Counted from the first letter of the stretch, positions 1 through 7,197 are shown. The stretch: 9,611 nt of DNA from DASTHS01 sp035718085 (GCA_035718085.1 DASTHS010000073.1:1-9611); one strand, 5' to 3'. The notes: generated by a model not told the origin, from the sequence alone. Program-made: numbers and translations.

Positions 1-1
1 C

Positions 2-1315
2 TGGGGGATCTGTGGGGTGACCCAGCGCAGCGGGACGGTCCATCGGCAGCTGGCCCCCCAGGACGACCTGTACGGCCTGCTCGAGCGGGGCGACGGCGGC
101 TGCGACGTGCGAGTCGTCGGCGCCATGCGTGAGATCGTCGACGGGTCGGCCGACCCGGGGACGGTGGTCACGCGGATCGCCGACCCAGGGGTCCACGTCG
201 TCACCCTCACGGTCACCGAGAAGGGTTACCGGCACGACCTCGCCACCGGGCGGCTCCGGTGGGAGGACCCCGAGCTGGCGGCGGACCTGGCGGGGCGGCC
301 GCCGCGCACGACGGTCGGGCAGCTGACCGCCGGCCTGCGGGCCCGCCGGCGCGCCGGGGCGGGGCCGGTGACGGTCGTGTGCTGCGACAACCTGGCCGAC
401 AACGGCGCCACCGTCGGGCGACTGGTGCGGGACTTCGCCGCTCGGGCGGGTGACGGCGACGAGCTCCTCGCCTGGATGGCCGACCACGTGCGGTTCCCCT
501 CGACGATGGTCGACCGGATCGTGCCGGCCACGACCGGTGCCGACCGGGCCGAGGTGGCGGCGCGCCTCGGCGTCACCGACGAGGGCACCGTCGTGGCCGA
601 GCGGTACTGCCACTGGGTGATCGAGGACGACTTCGCCGGCCCCCGACCGGCGTGGGAGCAGGCCGGCGTGGTGCTGACCGCCGACGCCCGCCCGTGGGAG
701 CGGGCCAAGGTGCGCCTGCTCAACGGCAGCCACTCGACCATCGCTTACCTGGGGCAGCTGGCCGGCTGGGCGCTCATGTCGGAGGCCGTCCGCCGACCGT
801 CGATCGGCGAGGCCGTACGCCGGCTGATGGCCGACGACGTGGTCCCCACGCTCGCCCCGCCCCCGGCGGGGCTCGATCTGGGCGCCTACCAGGACCAGCT
901 GCTCGAGCGCTTCGCCAACCGGGCGCTCCCCCACCGCACGGCCCAGGTGGCCATGGACGGCAGCCAGAAGCTGCCGCAGCGGCTCTTCGGCACCATCGTC
1001 GATCGCCGCCGGCAGGGCGCCGAGCCGCTGCCGGCGCTGCTGTGCCTGGCCGCCTGGATGCGCTTCGTCGCCGACCGCCGCGACGACTCGGGTCGGCCCC
1101 TGAGCGTCGACGACCCCCTCGCCGACGCCATCGCGACGCGGGTGGCGGGGGCCGGCACGGCGGCCGGGGTCGTCGACGCATTGCTCGGGATGCGCGCCGT
1201 GTTCGACCCGGAGCTGGCCGACGACGCAGTGGTGCGCGACAGCTTGGTCGAGCTGCTCCACCGGCTGCGGCTCGACGGGGCGGAGGCCACCGCCGACTTC
1301 GTCGCTTCGACGTGA
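2..1315 (+). CDS. Mannitol dehydrogenase family oxidoreductase, fructuronate reductase-like (5' truncated by window edge)
   Basis: This is an NAD(P)-dependent long-chain polyol or hexonate dehydrogenase. The reading frame is open to the left edge (W-G-I-C-G-V...), so the GTG at 17 is an internal valine. About 50 residues are missing, including the N-terminal glycine-rich nucleotide-binding motif. The 437 visible residues carry VTLTVTEKGY, CDNLADNG and the family signature RFPSTMVDRIVP (nt 491-526). The catalytic K-x4-N-x2-H triad of Pseudomonas mannitol 2-dehydrogenase is present at nt 707-709, 722-724 and 731-733. From memory, GSHS..AYLG and DGSQKLPQRL are closer to E. coli UxuB (D-mannonate/D-fructuronate) than to MtlD or to D-arabinitol dehydrogenase DalD. 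The family call is firm, but the substrate is inference. The gene is followed by xylA after 85 bp on the same strand, so it may share a transcript with xylAB. Confidence 0.9.
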   Translation, partial: WGICGVTQRSGTVHRQLAPQDDLYGLLERGDGGCDVRVVGAMREIVDGSADPGTVVTRIADPGVHVVTLTVTEKGYRHDLATGRLRWEDPELAADLAGRPPRTTVGQLTAGLRARRRAGAGPVTVVCCDNLADNGATVGRLVRDFAARAGDGDELLAWMADHVRFPSTMVDRIVPATTGADRAEVAARLGVTDEGTVVAERYCHWVIEDDFAGPRPAWEQAGVVLTADARPWERAKVRLLNGSHSTIAYLGQLAGWALMSEAVRRPSIGEAVRRLMADDVVPTLAPPPAGLDLGAYQDQLLERFANRALPHRTAQVAMDGSQKLPQRLFGTIVDRRRQGAEPLPALLCLAAWMRFVADRRDDSGRPLSVDDPLADAIATRVAGAGTAAGVVDALLGMRAVFDPELADDAVVRDSLVELLHRLRLDGAEATADFVAST

Positions 1316-1329
1316 GACGACGGCGTTCG

Positions 1330-1341
1330 CCGCTGCAGCGG
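1330..1341. repeat. Perfect 12-bp GC-rich palindrome in the dehydrogenase-xylA gap
   Basis: CCGCTGCAGCGG is its own reverse complement and lies 14 bp after the stop codon of the upstream dehydrogenase, in the 85-bp gap before xylA. It could be an operator for xylA. It is all G/C apart from the central TGCA, and in DNA this rich in G+C such a palindrome can arise by chance. No T-run follows, so it is not a convincing terminator. I found no clear -35/-10 pair in this gap. Confidence 0.3.
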
Positions 1342-1387
1342 GCGCCGGGCCGGGCTACGGTTGGGTTGCACTCGTCCCCCGAGCAGC

Positions 1388-1393
1388 GGAGGT
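1388..1393 (+). promoter_or_regulatory. Ribosome binding site of xylA (decides the start)
   Basis: GGAGGT lies 7 nt before the GTG at 1401 but only 1 nt before the ATG at 1395, and it overlaps the GTG at 1392. Usual Shine-Dalgarno spacing therefore favours 1401 as the xylA start. Confidence 0.65.
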
Positions 1394-1400
1394 GATGACC

Positions 1401-2600
1401 GTGGCGGCTTCTTCCCTTCCCCACCCCGGCCCGTCGGACCGGTTCAGCTTCGGTCTGTGGACCGTCGGCTGGCAGGCCCGTGACACCTTCGGCGATGCCA
1501 CCCGACCGCCCCTGGACCCCGTCCGGGCGGTGCACGGGCTGGCCGAGCTCGGCGCGTGGGGGATCACCTTCCACGACGACGACCTCGTCCCGCCGGGATC
1601 GACGCCGGCGGAGCGCGACGCGACGATCGCCCGGTTCCGGGCGGCGCTGGCGGAGACCGGCCTGGTGGTCCCGATGATGACCACCAACCTCTTCACCCAC
1701 CCGGTGTTCAAGGACGGCGGCTTCACGAGCAACGACCGGGCCGTGCGCCGCTACGCCGTGCGCAAGGTGATGCGCAACCTGGAGCTGGCGGCCGAGCTGG
1801 GCGCCGGGACCTACGTGTTCTGGGGCGGCCGGGAGGGCTCGGAGTTCGAAGGGGCGAAGGACGTCCAGGCCGCCCTCGACCGCTACCGGGAGGCGATCGA
1901 CACGCTCGCCGGCTGGGTGCGGGACCAGGGCTGGCCCATCCGCTTCGCCCTCGAGCCGAAGCCGAACGAGCCGCGCGGCGACATCCTGCTGCCGACCGTC
2001 GGCCACGCCCTCGCCTTCATCGCCGGCCTCGAGCACGCCGACATGGTCGGGGTCAACCCGGAGGTGGGGCACGAGCAGATGGCGGGCCTCAACTACGCCC
2101 ACGGCGTGGCCCAGGCGCTGTGGGCCGGGAAGCTGTTCCACCTCGACCTCAACGGGCAGCGGTCGATCAAGTTCGACCAGGACCTGGTCTTCGGCCACGG
2201 CGACCTGGTCAACGCCTTCTTCCTCGTGGACCTCCTCGAGCACGGCGCCCCGGGCGGCGGGCCGGCCTACGACGGGCCCCGCCACTTCGACTACAAGCCG
2301 GCGCGCACCGAGGACGACGAGGGCGTCTGGGACTCGGCCGCCGCCAACATGCGCACCTACCTGCTGTTGAAGGAGCGGGCGGCGAGCTACCGCGCCGACC
2401 CTGCGGTCGCCGAGGCGATGGAGGCGTCGGGGGTCACCACCCTCGCCACCCCGACCCTCGACCCCGGGGAGACGGCCGCGGACCTGCGCGCCGACGCGGC
2501 GGCGTGGGAGGACTTCGACGCCGACAAGGCGGGTGAGCGGGGCTACGGGTTCGTGCGCCTCAACCAGCTGGCGCTCGAGCACCTGATGGGCGCCCGGTAG
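1401..2600 (+). CDS. xylA: Xylose isomerase
   Basis: This cytoplasmic TIM-barrel enzyme interconverts D-xylose and D-xylulose using two divalent metal ions. Starting at GTG 1401 it has 399 residues, close to the roughly 388 of the Streptomyces enzyme, and residue numbering is shifted by exactly four. GLWTVGWQ carries W20. The ring-opening pair is H58 and D61 in FHDDD, and W141 lies in the WGGRE motif. The metal ligands and catalytic lysine are E185 and K187 in EPKPNEPRGD, E221 and H224 in NPEVGHEQ, and D249, D259 and D261 in DLNGQ...KFDQD. All key residues are present, so the enzyme should be active. The spelling is that of the short actinobacterial class and not of the longer enterobacterial enzymes. 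ATG 1395 is an alternative start but sits too close to the Shine-Dalgarno. xylB follows after 6 nt, so the two are almost certainly cotranscribed. Confidence 0.97.
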   Translation: MAASSLPHPGPSDRFSFGLWTVGWQARDTFGDATRPPLDPVRAVHGLAELGAWGITFHDDDLVPPGSTPAERDATIARFRAALAETGLVVPMMTTNLFTHPVFKDGGFTSNDRAVRRYAVRKVMRNLELAAELGAGTYVFWGGREGSEFEGAKDVQAALDRYREAIDTLAGWVRDQGWPIRFALEPKPNEPRGDILLPTVGHALAFIAGLEHADMVGVNPEVGHEQMAGLNYAHGVAQALWAGKLFHLDLNGQRSIKFDQDLVFGHGDLVNAFFLVDLLEHGAPGGGPAYDGPRHFDYKPARTEDDEGVWDSAAANMRTYLLLKERAASYRADPAVAEAMEASGVTTLATPTLDPGETAADLRADAAAWEDFDADKAGERGYGFVRLNQLALEHLMGAR

Positions 2601-2606
2601 CGACCG

Positions 2607-4043
2607 GTGGCGCTGGTCGCCGGGGTCGACTCGTCCACCTCGGCCTGCAAGGTGGTCGTGCGCGACGCCGACACCGGCGCATTGGTTCGGGCTGGTCGGG
2701 CCACCCACCCCCCCGGTACGGAGGTCCCGCCGGCGGCGTGGTGGGCGGCGCTGGAGGCGGCCGCGGCCGACGCCGGCGGCATCGACGACGTGGCGGCCGT
2801 CGCCGTCGCCGGCCAGCAGCACGGCATGGTGTGCCTGGACGCGTCCGGCGAGGTGGTGCGCGACGCGCTGCTGTGGCACGACACCCGCTCCGCGGCCGCA
2901 GCCGCCGACCTGGTGACCGAGCTGCCGGGGGGTGCGGCAGCGTGGGCGGAGGCGGTCGGCTCGGTCCCGGTGGCATCGTTCACGGTGACGAAGTTGCGGT
3001 GGCTGGCGGAGCACGAGCCGGAGCACGCCGCCGCGACCGCAGCGGTGTGCCTGCCCCACGACTGGCTGACCTGGCGGCTGCAGGGCCGGGCGGCAGCACT
3101 GACCACCGACCGGAGCGACGCCAGCGGGACGGGCTACTGGTCGCCGGCGACGGGGGCGTGGCGCCCGGACCTGCTGGGCCTGGCCATGGGCCGGACGCCG
3201 GCCCTGCCGCGGGTCGCCGGTCCGGCGGAGGCGGTCGGGGAAAGTCCTCGCGGCGCCCTGGTCGCCCCCGGCGCCGGGGACAACGCCGCCGCTGCGCTCG
3301 GGGTCGGCGCCGCCGCCGGCGACGTGGTCGTCTCCATCGGCACCTCGGGCGTGGTGGCGGCGGTGAGCGCCGCGCCCACCGCCGACCCGTCCGGGATGGT
3401 GGCCGGGTTCGCCGACGCCACCGGGGCGTTCCTGCCCCTCGTCTGCACGCTCAACGGCGTCGGGGTGCTGCAGGCCGCCTCCCGGCTGCTGGGGGTGTCC
3501 GCCGCCCGCCTCGCCGAGTTGGCCCTCTCGGCCCCCCCGGGGGCGGAGGGGATGGTGCTCGTGCCCTACCTCGCCGGCGAGCGCACGCCCAACCGGCCCG
3601 ACGCCACCGGCGCCCTCCACGGCCTCACCGACACCAACCTGGTGGCCGCCAACGTCGCCCGCGCCGCCGTCGAGGGGCTGCTGTGCGGGTTGGCCGACGG
3701 GCTCGACCACCTCCGCCGCTGGGGGGTGGACGCCCGCCGGGCGATCCTCGTGGGCGGCGGCGCCCGCAATCCAGCGGTGGTCGCCCTCGCCCCCGCCATC
3801 CTCGGGCTGCCGGTGGCGGTCCCCGCCGAGGGCGAGCACGTGGCGGACGGCGCCGCCCGGCAGGCGGCGTGGGCGTGCACCGGCGGCGACCGGCCCCCCG
3901 CCTGGGAGGCGGCGCCGCTCACCGTGCGCGACGCCGAGCCCGATGCCGGCGTCCGGGACCGCTACGCCGCCGTCCGGGACCTGACGGCCACCCGCCCGGG
4001 GACGGTGCTCACCCGGTCTGGCGAGCTCCCCGGCCGGACATGA
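2607..4043 (+). CDS. xylB: Xylulokinase (FGGY family)
   Basis: This kinase phosphorylates D-xylulose with ATP to D-xylulose 5-phosphate, completing the isomerase route into the pentose phosphate pathway. The 478 residues are near the usual length. The N-terminal phosphate-binding segment VDSSTSACK has Asp8. GQQHG at 69-73 matches the substrate-contacting segment of E. coli XylB (GQMHG). PGAGDNAAAA holds the likely catalytic base Asp225. GTSG (245-248) and GGGAR (383-387) form the C-terminal nucleotide site. The GTG start places the first beta strand (LVAGVD) directly at the N-terminus as in homologues. No clear Shine-Dalgarno precedes it, and with only 6 nt after the xylA stop, translation is probably coupled to xylA. 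The last 35 bp overlap the 3' end of the convergent ABC ATPase gene. Other FGGY kinases (ribulokinase, glycerol kinase) are possible in principle, but the pairing with xylA argues strongly for xylulokinase. Confidence 0.95.
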   Translation: MALVAGVDSSTSACKVVVRDADTGALVRAGRATHPPGTEVPPAAWWAALEAAAADAGGIDDVAAVAVAGQQHGMVCLDASGEVVRDALLWHDTRSAAAAADLVTELPGGAAAWAEAVGSVPVASFTVTKLRWLAEHEPEHAAATAAVCLPHDWLTWRLQGRAAALTTDRSDASGTGYWSPATGAWRPDLLGLAMGRTPALPRVAGPAEAVGESPRGALVAPGAGDNAAAALGVGAAAGDVVVSIGTSGVVAAVSAAPTADPSGMVAGFADATGAFLPLVCTLNGVGVLQAASRLLGVSAARLAELALSAPPGAEGMVLVPYLAGERTPNRPDATGALHGLTDTNLVAANVARAAVEGLLCGLADGLDHLRRWGVDARRAILVGGGARNPAVVALAPAILGLPVAVPAEGEHVADGAARQAAWACTGGDRPPAWEAAPLTVRDAEPDAGVRDRYAAVRDLTATRPGTVLTRSGELPGRT

Positions 4044-4836
4044 TCTGCTGGCGGTACTCCGAGACCATGTAGTTGGTGAGCTCCTCGAGCGAGGTGTCCT
4101 CGACCCGCTTGTCGAAGCTCACCACGCCCTGGTGGATGACGTTGATCCGGTCGCAGAGCTCGAAGATGTGGGCGTAGTTGTGGTCGATCACGATGATCGA
4201 CACGCCCCGGTTCTTCGACAGGTCGCGGACGAGGTCGATGATCAACGCCGATTCCTTGGCGCCCATCGCCGACAGCGGCTCGTCGAGCAGCAGGATCTTG
4301 ACGTCCGACCGGGTCGCCCGGGCGACGGCGATCGCCTGGCGTTGCCCGCCGGACAGGCGCTCGACCGGGGCGTCGACGGAAGGGACGTTGACCTTGATGT
4401 CGTCGAGGTACTGGCGGGCGAGCTTGCGCATCTTGCCGTCGGACAGGAACCCTAGCCGGCCACCGGCCACCACCTCCCGCTTGAGGAAGAGGTTCTTGTA
4501 GACAGGCAGCTGGGGGACGAGGGCGAGGTCCTGGTAGACGGTCTCGATCCCCATCGCCCGGGCGTCGCCGACCGACCGGAAGTGCACCTGCCTGCCCTCG
4601 ACGTACATCTTGCCGACGTCGGGCCGCTGGTAGCCGCAGAGGATCTTCACGAGGGTGCTCTTGCCGGCGCCGTTGTCGCCGACCAGGCCGAGCACCTCCC
4701 CGCGGCGCAGGTGCATGTCGACGCCTCGCAGGGCGACGACCGGCCCGAAGTGCTTGGCGATGCCATCGGTGCGCAGGACGACGTCGCCGGCCGGGCCGGG
4801 ATCGGGGCGGTCGGCCCCGAGAGCGGCGGTGGTCAC
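4009..4836 (-). CDS. Sugar ABC transporter ATP-binding protein, single domain (FrcA/XylG-like)
   Basis: This is the cytoplasmic ATPase that powers the importer formed with the two genes upstream of it on the minus strand. Its 275 residues carry one complete ABC domain: Walker A GDNGAGKST (53-61), Q-loop Gln102, signature LSGGQ (161-165), Walker B ILLLDEP (181-187, catalytic Glu186) and switch His219 in IDHN. The segment SAMGAKES after Walker B replaces the usual D-loop SALD, a pattern I recall in FrcA-type ATPases of the CUT2 sugar family. RbsA, AraG and MglA are about 500 residues with two ABC domains, whereas this one ends after the first, as in FrcA. It presumably works as a homodimer. The GTG start at 4836 overlaps the permease stop by 4 nt (GTGA) and has AGGAGG 8 nt upstream. 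The 3' end overlaps xylB by 35 bp on the other strand. Confidence 0.93.
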   Translation of the reverse strand: MTTAALGADRPDPGPAGDVVLRTDGIAKHFGPVVALRGVDMHLRRGEVLGLVGDNGAGKSTLVKILCGYQRPDVGKMYVEGRQVHFRSVGDARAMGIETVYQDLALVPQLPVYKNLFLKREVVAGGRLGFLSDGKMRKLARQYLDDIKVNVPSVDAPVERLSGGQRQAIAVARATRSDVKILLLDEPLSAMGAKESALIIDLVRDLSKNRGVSIIVIDHNYAHIFELCDRINVIHQGVVSFDKRVEDTSLEELTNYMVSEYRQQIMSGRGARQTG

Positions 4837-5870
4837 GATGGCATCCTCCTCTTCTGGGCGAACTTGGCCAGCTGCACGTTGGCGATCATGGCGCCGAGGA
4901 TGGCGACGCCGAGGATCAGCACGAAGGCGTTGGCGCTGATGCCGACGATGGTCAGACCCACGAAGAGCACGCCGAGGACGACGGCGCCGACGAAGGCGCC
5001 GAGCACCGTGCCGCTGCCGCCGGTCAGGGCGGTGCCCCCGATGACGGCGGCGGCGATGGCGTAGAACATCTCCTGGGTCCCCGGGTTGCCGGGGTCCAGC
5101 ACGGTGATGCGGGTGGCGTCGACGATGCCGATGAGCCCCGACAGCGCCGAGCACAGCACGAAGCACCAGATCTTCACCCGATTGACCGGGACGCCCGCCT
5201 CGGAGGCGCCGACCAGGTTGCCGCCGGCGGCGACAGTGTGCATGCCGAACCGGGTCCGGTTGAGCACGACGTACATGATCGCCACCAGCACCACCGACCA
5301 GATGATCTCCGACCACCCGTAGCTGCCGAAGACGTTGGACAGGGTGCCACTGGTCGGCATGGTGAGCTGGGCGGCGTTGGAGCTGACCAGCATGATGCCG
5401 TCGAGGGCGAAGAGCATGCCGAGGGTCGTGATGAACGAGGGCACGTTGAGGCTGGTGGTGACGATGCCGTTGAGCGCCCCGACCAGGCCGGCGACGATCA
5501 CGGCCACCACGATCGCGGCCAGCATCGGCAGGCCCAGGTCCTGGTTGGCGTAGTACACGACGAACGGCATGAACACGAACACCGTCCCGGCCGACAGGTC
5601 CACCTCTGCACACACGAGCAGCATCACCTCGCCGGCCCCGATCACGGCGACCGGCCCGACGAACTGCGACAGGTTCTGCAGGTTGGCGACGGTGAGGAAG
5701 TTGGCCGAAGCGACGGTGAAGTAGACGAACAGCGCGACGGCGACGATCAGGATCGCCGCCTCGCGCCGCTCGATCAGCACACGCCAGGTGAGGCCACCCC
5801 TCCCCGCCCCCGGGGCGGAGGGGGACGTGAAGGCGTCTCCACCGGTATGGGGAAGGGTGACCTGGCTCAC
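4833..5870 (-). CDS. Sugar ABC transporter permease (RbsC/FrcC family)
   Basis: This is the membrane channel of the CUT2-type importer. Its 345 residues begin with a polar tail of about 37. About ten hydrophobic segments follow, roughly at 38-56, 70-88, 94-108, 115-136, 145-163, 187-204, 233-251, 268-285, 288-308 and 311-330. Family motifs are visible: EVDLSAG (89-95), VPSFITTLGM (143-152) and IGGTALTGGSGTVLGA (277-292), the last being the conserved cytoplasmic loop that contacts the ATPase. The C-terminus ends in a short basic tail. The GTG start at 5870 overlaps the stop of the binding-protein gene by 4 nt and has GGAGGT 9 nt upstream. The same frame stays open further upstream to about 6152, but that stretch is the binding-protein gene read in another frame. 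The specific sugar cannot be told from the permease. Confidence 0.93.
   Translation of the reverse strand: MSQVTLPHTGGDAFTSPSAPGAGRGGLTWRVLIERREAAILIVAVALFVYFTVASANFLTVANLQNLSQFVGPVAVIGAGEVMLLVCAEVDLSAGTVFVFMPFVVYYANQDLGLPMLAAIVVAVIVAGLVGALNGIVTTSLNVPSFITTLGMLFALDGIMLVSSNAAQLTMPTSGTLSNVFGSYGWSEIIWSVVLVAIMYVVLNRTRFGMHTVAAGGNLVGASEAGVPVNRVKIWCFVLCSALSGLIGIVDATRITVLDPGNPGTQEMFYAIAAAVIGGTALTGGSGTVLGAFVGAVVLGVLFVGLTIVGISANAFVLILGVAILGAMIANVQLAKFAQKRRMPS
4845..4850 (-). promoter_or_regulatory. Ribosome binding site of the ABC ATPase gene (decides the start)
   Basis: On the minus strand this reads AGGAGG, 8 nt before the GTG at 4836 and inside the last codons of the permease. It supports a 275-residue ATPase and rules out the much longer open frame upstream of it. 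Confidence 0.75.
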
Positions 5871-7000
5871 TGCAGCGCAACCTCCGGGATCGACTTCGGC
5901 GCCGTGAGCACCTTCTCCGAGGTGGTGCTCCCCTCGAACCGGGACGGCACGCTGAGATAGCTGTCGACGTTGTCCGTGGTGACGAACAGCAGGCCGGTGT
6001 CGGTGTTGGACGGCCGCATCAGGCCACCCGACAGCTGGTAGAGGAACAGCTGCACGATTGGGAGGAAGCCCTGCAGGTAGGCCTGCTGGTCGATGGAGAA
6101 GTCGAGGGAACCGGCCTTGATGGCCTTGAGCTCGGGGACGGCGACGTCCCAACCGGACCCGTGGACCTTGCCCTTCAGGTTGTACTTGGTGATGGTCTGG
6201 GCGACGGCCTCGCCCGAGCCGTCGTCCACGGCGTAGAGGAACTTGACGTCCTTGTGGCCCAGGTACCAGCTGGGCACGGTGGAGTACTCCTGCGACAGCT
6301 GGGCGCCGGTCGCCACCTCTACGAGGTCGACGCCGGCCGGCTTGAGCACCGACTTGGCGCCGTCCATGCGGGGCTGGATGTTGGCGGTGCCGGGCGTGGC
6401 GATCATGCCGCCGACCAGGTCGCCCTTGGAGACGAACTGGAGGATCTTGTTGCCGGCGAGCACCCCGGCCTGGAACAGGTTCTGGCCGATGTAGGCCATC
6501 TGGTTGTTCTTGGAGTTGGCGGGCGGGTTGGCGTTGTAGGCCACCACCGGGATGCCCTGGGAGAGGGCGTCGTCGGTGGGCTTGATGAAGGCGGTGGGAT
6601 CGATCACCGGGACGCCGATGCCACGCACCTTGTCGGCGATGGCCGTGTTCATGGCCGACACCATGTGCGGCACGATCGAGTTGGCCGAACCGGTCCAGGT
6701 GTAGCTCACGCCGAGCAGGTTGCAGGCGTCCTGAGCGCCGTAACGGGTCGGCACGAAGAACGGGTTGGTCGTCACGTGGTTGACCAGGGCGAAGGTCCAG
6801 TTGGGGTGCTTGCCGAACGGATCCTTGCCGTTGGCGCCGAAGCTGGCGGCGTTGGCGGTCCCGGGCGACGAGGTGCCGCAGGCCTCCAGCACGGTGCTGA
6901 GCGCCGGCACGGCGAGCGCGGCGGCACCCGCCCGCTTCAAGAACCGGCGACGGGACACCTCCCGATCCCGGGGATCGACTTCCTTCACTTCATAGGACAT
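5867..7000 (-). CDS. Sugar ABC transporter substrate-binding protein, Tat-exported lipoprotein
   Basis: This is the extracytoplasmic sugar receptor of the importer, 377 residues, in the periplasmic-binding-protein/LacI fold group. The N-terminus has a twin-arginine signal, SRRRFLK (16-22), then an A/L-rich hydrophobic stretch, then the lipobox L38-E39-A40-C41. It should therefore leave the cell folded by the Tat route and be lipid-anchored at Cys41. A Ser/Gly/Ala-rich linker follows to about residue 60. The two lobes show ALVNHVTTNPFF (71-82), GIPVVAYNA (149-157), AVDDGSGEAVAQTI (257-270) and the family hallmark IDQQAYLQGF (303-312). The start is ATG 7000, with a G-rich weak Shine-Dalgarno about 7-12 nt upstream. 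It is the first gene of the importer set, and the permease overlaps its stop codon. The ligand is unknown. A pentose, a hexose or a polyol would all fit the family. Confidence 0.93.
   Translation of the reverse strand: MSYEVKEVDPRDREVSRRRFLKRAGAAALAVPALSTVLEACGTSSPGTANAASFGANGKDPFGKHPNWTFALVNHVTTNPFFVPTRYGAQDACNLLGVSYTWTGSANSIVPHMVSAMNTAIADKVRGIGVPVIDPTAFIKPTDDALSQGIPVVAYNANPPANSKNNQMAYIGQNLFQAGVLAGNKILQFVSKGDLVGGMIATPGTANIQPRMDGAKSVLKPAGVDLVEVATGAQLSQEYSTVPSWYLGHKDVKFLYAVDDGSGEAVAQTITKYNLKGKVHGSGWDVAVPELKAIKAGSLDFSIDQQAYLQGFLPIVQLFLYQLSGGLMRPSNTDTGLLFVTTDNVDSYLSVPSRFEGSTTSEKVLTAPKSIPEVALQ
5880..5885 (-). promoter_or_regulatory. Ribosome binding site of the permease gene (decides the start)
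   Basis: On the minus strand this reads GGAGGT, 9 nt before the GTG at 5870 and within the last codons of the binding-protein gene. It fixes the permease start at the GTGA overlap. Confidence 0.7.
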
Positions 7001-7038
7001 GGATTGCTTTCCCCCTCAATCATGGTGGCACGTTGAAA

Positions 7039-7074
7039 CCCGGGCCCCCGGGACGTTCCGGGACCCGCATGCGG
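7039..7074. repeat. CCGGG repeat cluster and CCGCATGCGG palindrome before the binding-protein gene
   Basis: Three copies of a (C/T)CCGGG element lie at 7039-7044, 7047-7052 and 7057-7062. The last two extend to the direct repeat CCGGGA (7048-7053 and 7058-7063, exactly 10 bp apart). A perfect 10-bp palindrome, CCGCATGCGG, follows at 7065-7074. The cluster is 39-74 bp upstream of the start codon of the importer's first gene, where an operator or 5'-leader structure would be expected. The background is very GC-rich, so chance is a real alternative. Confidence 0.35.
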
Positions 7075-7090
7075 ACTCGGCCCCTATCCG

Positions 7091-7108
7091 AAAAAGGCGC
7101 TCGGCGCC
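7091..7108 (-). terminator. Putative rho-independent terminator after the Gfo/Idh pair
   Basis: Read on the minus strand, a 5-bp all-GC stem (GGCGC / GCGCC) with a CGA loop is followed directly by TTTTT. It lies 86 bp after the stop of the second oxidoreductase gene and 91 bp before the start of the binding-protein gene. It would separate the two gene groups or let only part of the transcription through. The stem is short, so the call is tentative. Confidence 0.45.
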
Positions 7109-7168
7109 ATGCTCCTCCCCGAATCCCGCACTCCCTCCTCCCGGGCGCCGACCCGGGACACAAACATG

Positions 7169-7197
7169 ACCATAGACCGCGCGGGCGGGCGGGTCAC
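7169..7197 (-). promoter_or_regulatory. Weak candidate promoter for the ABC importer genes
   Basis: On the minus strand GTGACC (7197-7192, 4 of 6 to TTGACA), a 17-bp spacer and TATGGT (7174-7169, 4 of 6 to TATAAT) form a possible sigma-70-type promoter that overlaps the stop codon of the upstream oxidoreductase gene. Transcription from it would have to pass the terminator-like hairpin at 7108-7091. Elsewhere in the 193-bp gap before the binding-protein gene I see no better promoter. Confidence 0.25.

Noticed and set aside
17..19. GTG at 17 as the start of the first gene
   Set aside because: The codons before it (W-G-I-C-G) continue the conserved family sequence, so the gene begins left of the window.
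1401..2600. IolE-like or sugar-phosphate TIM-barrel epimerase instead of xylose isomerase
   Set aside because: All metal ligands and the catalytic His/Asp/Lys of true xylose isomerase are present in order, at a constant offset from the Streptomyces enzyme.
774..3839. Minus-strand open frame of 1021 codons opposite the dehydrogenase, xylA and xylB
   Set aside because: It is low-complexity, rich in Arg, Gly, Pro, Ala and Val and without recognisable domains, and it lies opposite three well-supported genes. Stop codons are rare in such shadow frames in GC-rich DNA.
4837..5880. Extension of the ABC ATPase frame upstream to 5880 (623 codons)
   Set aside because: The extra N-terminal part is Arg-rich nonsense that covers the permease gene in another frame. 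The GTG at 4836 has an ideal Shine-Dalgarno and fits the family length.
6161..7036. Plus-strand open frame of 291 codons opposite the binding-protein gene
   Set aside because: Val/Gly/His/Asp-rich composition with no motif; it is the mirror frame of a clear gene with a signal peptide and family motifs.
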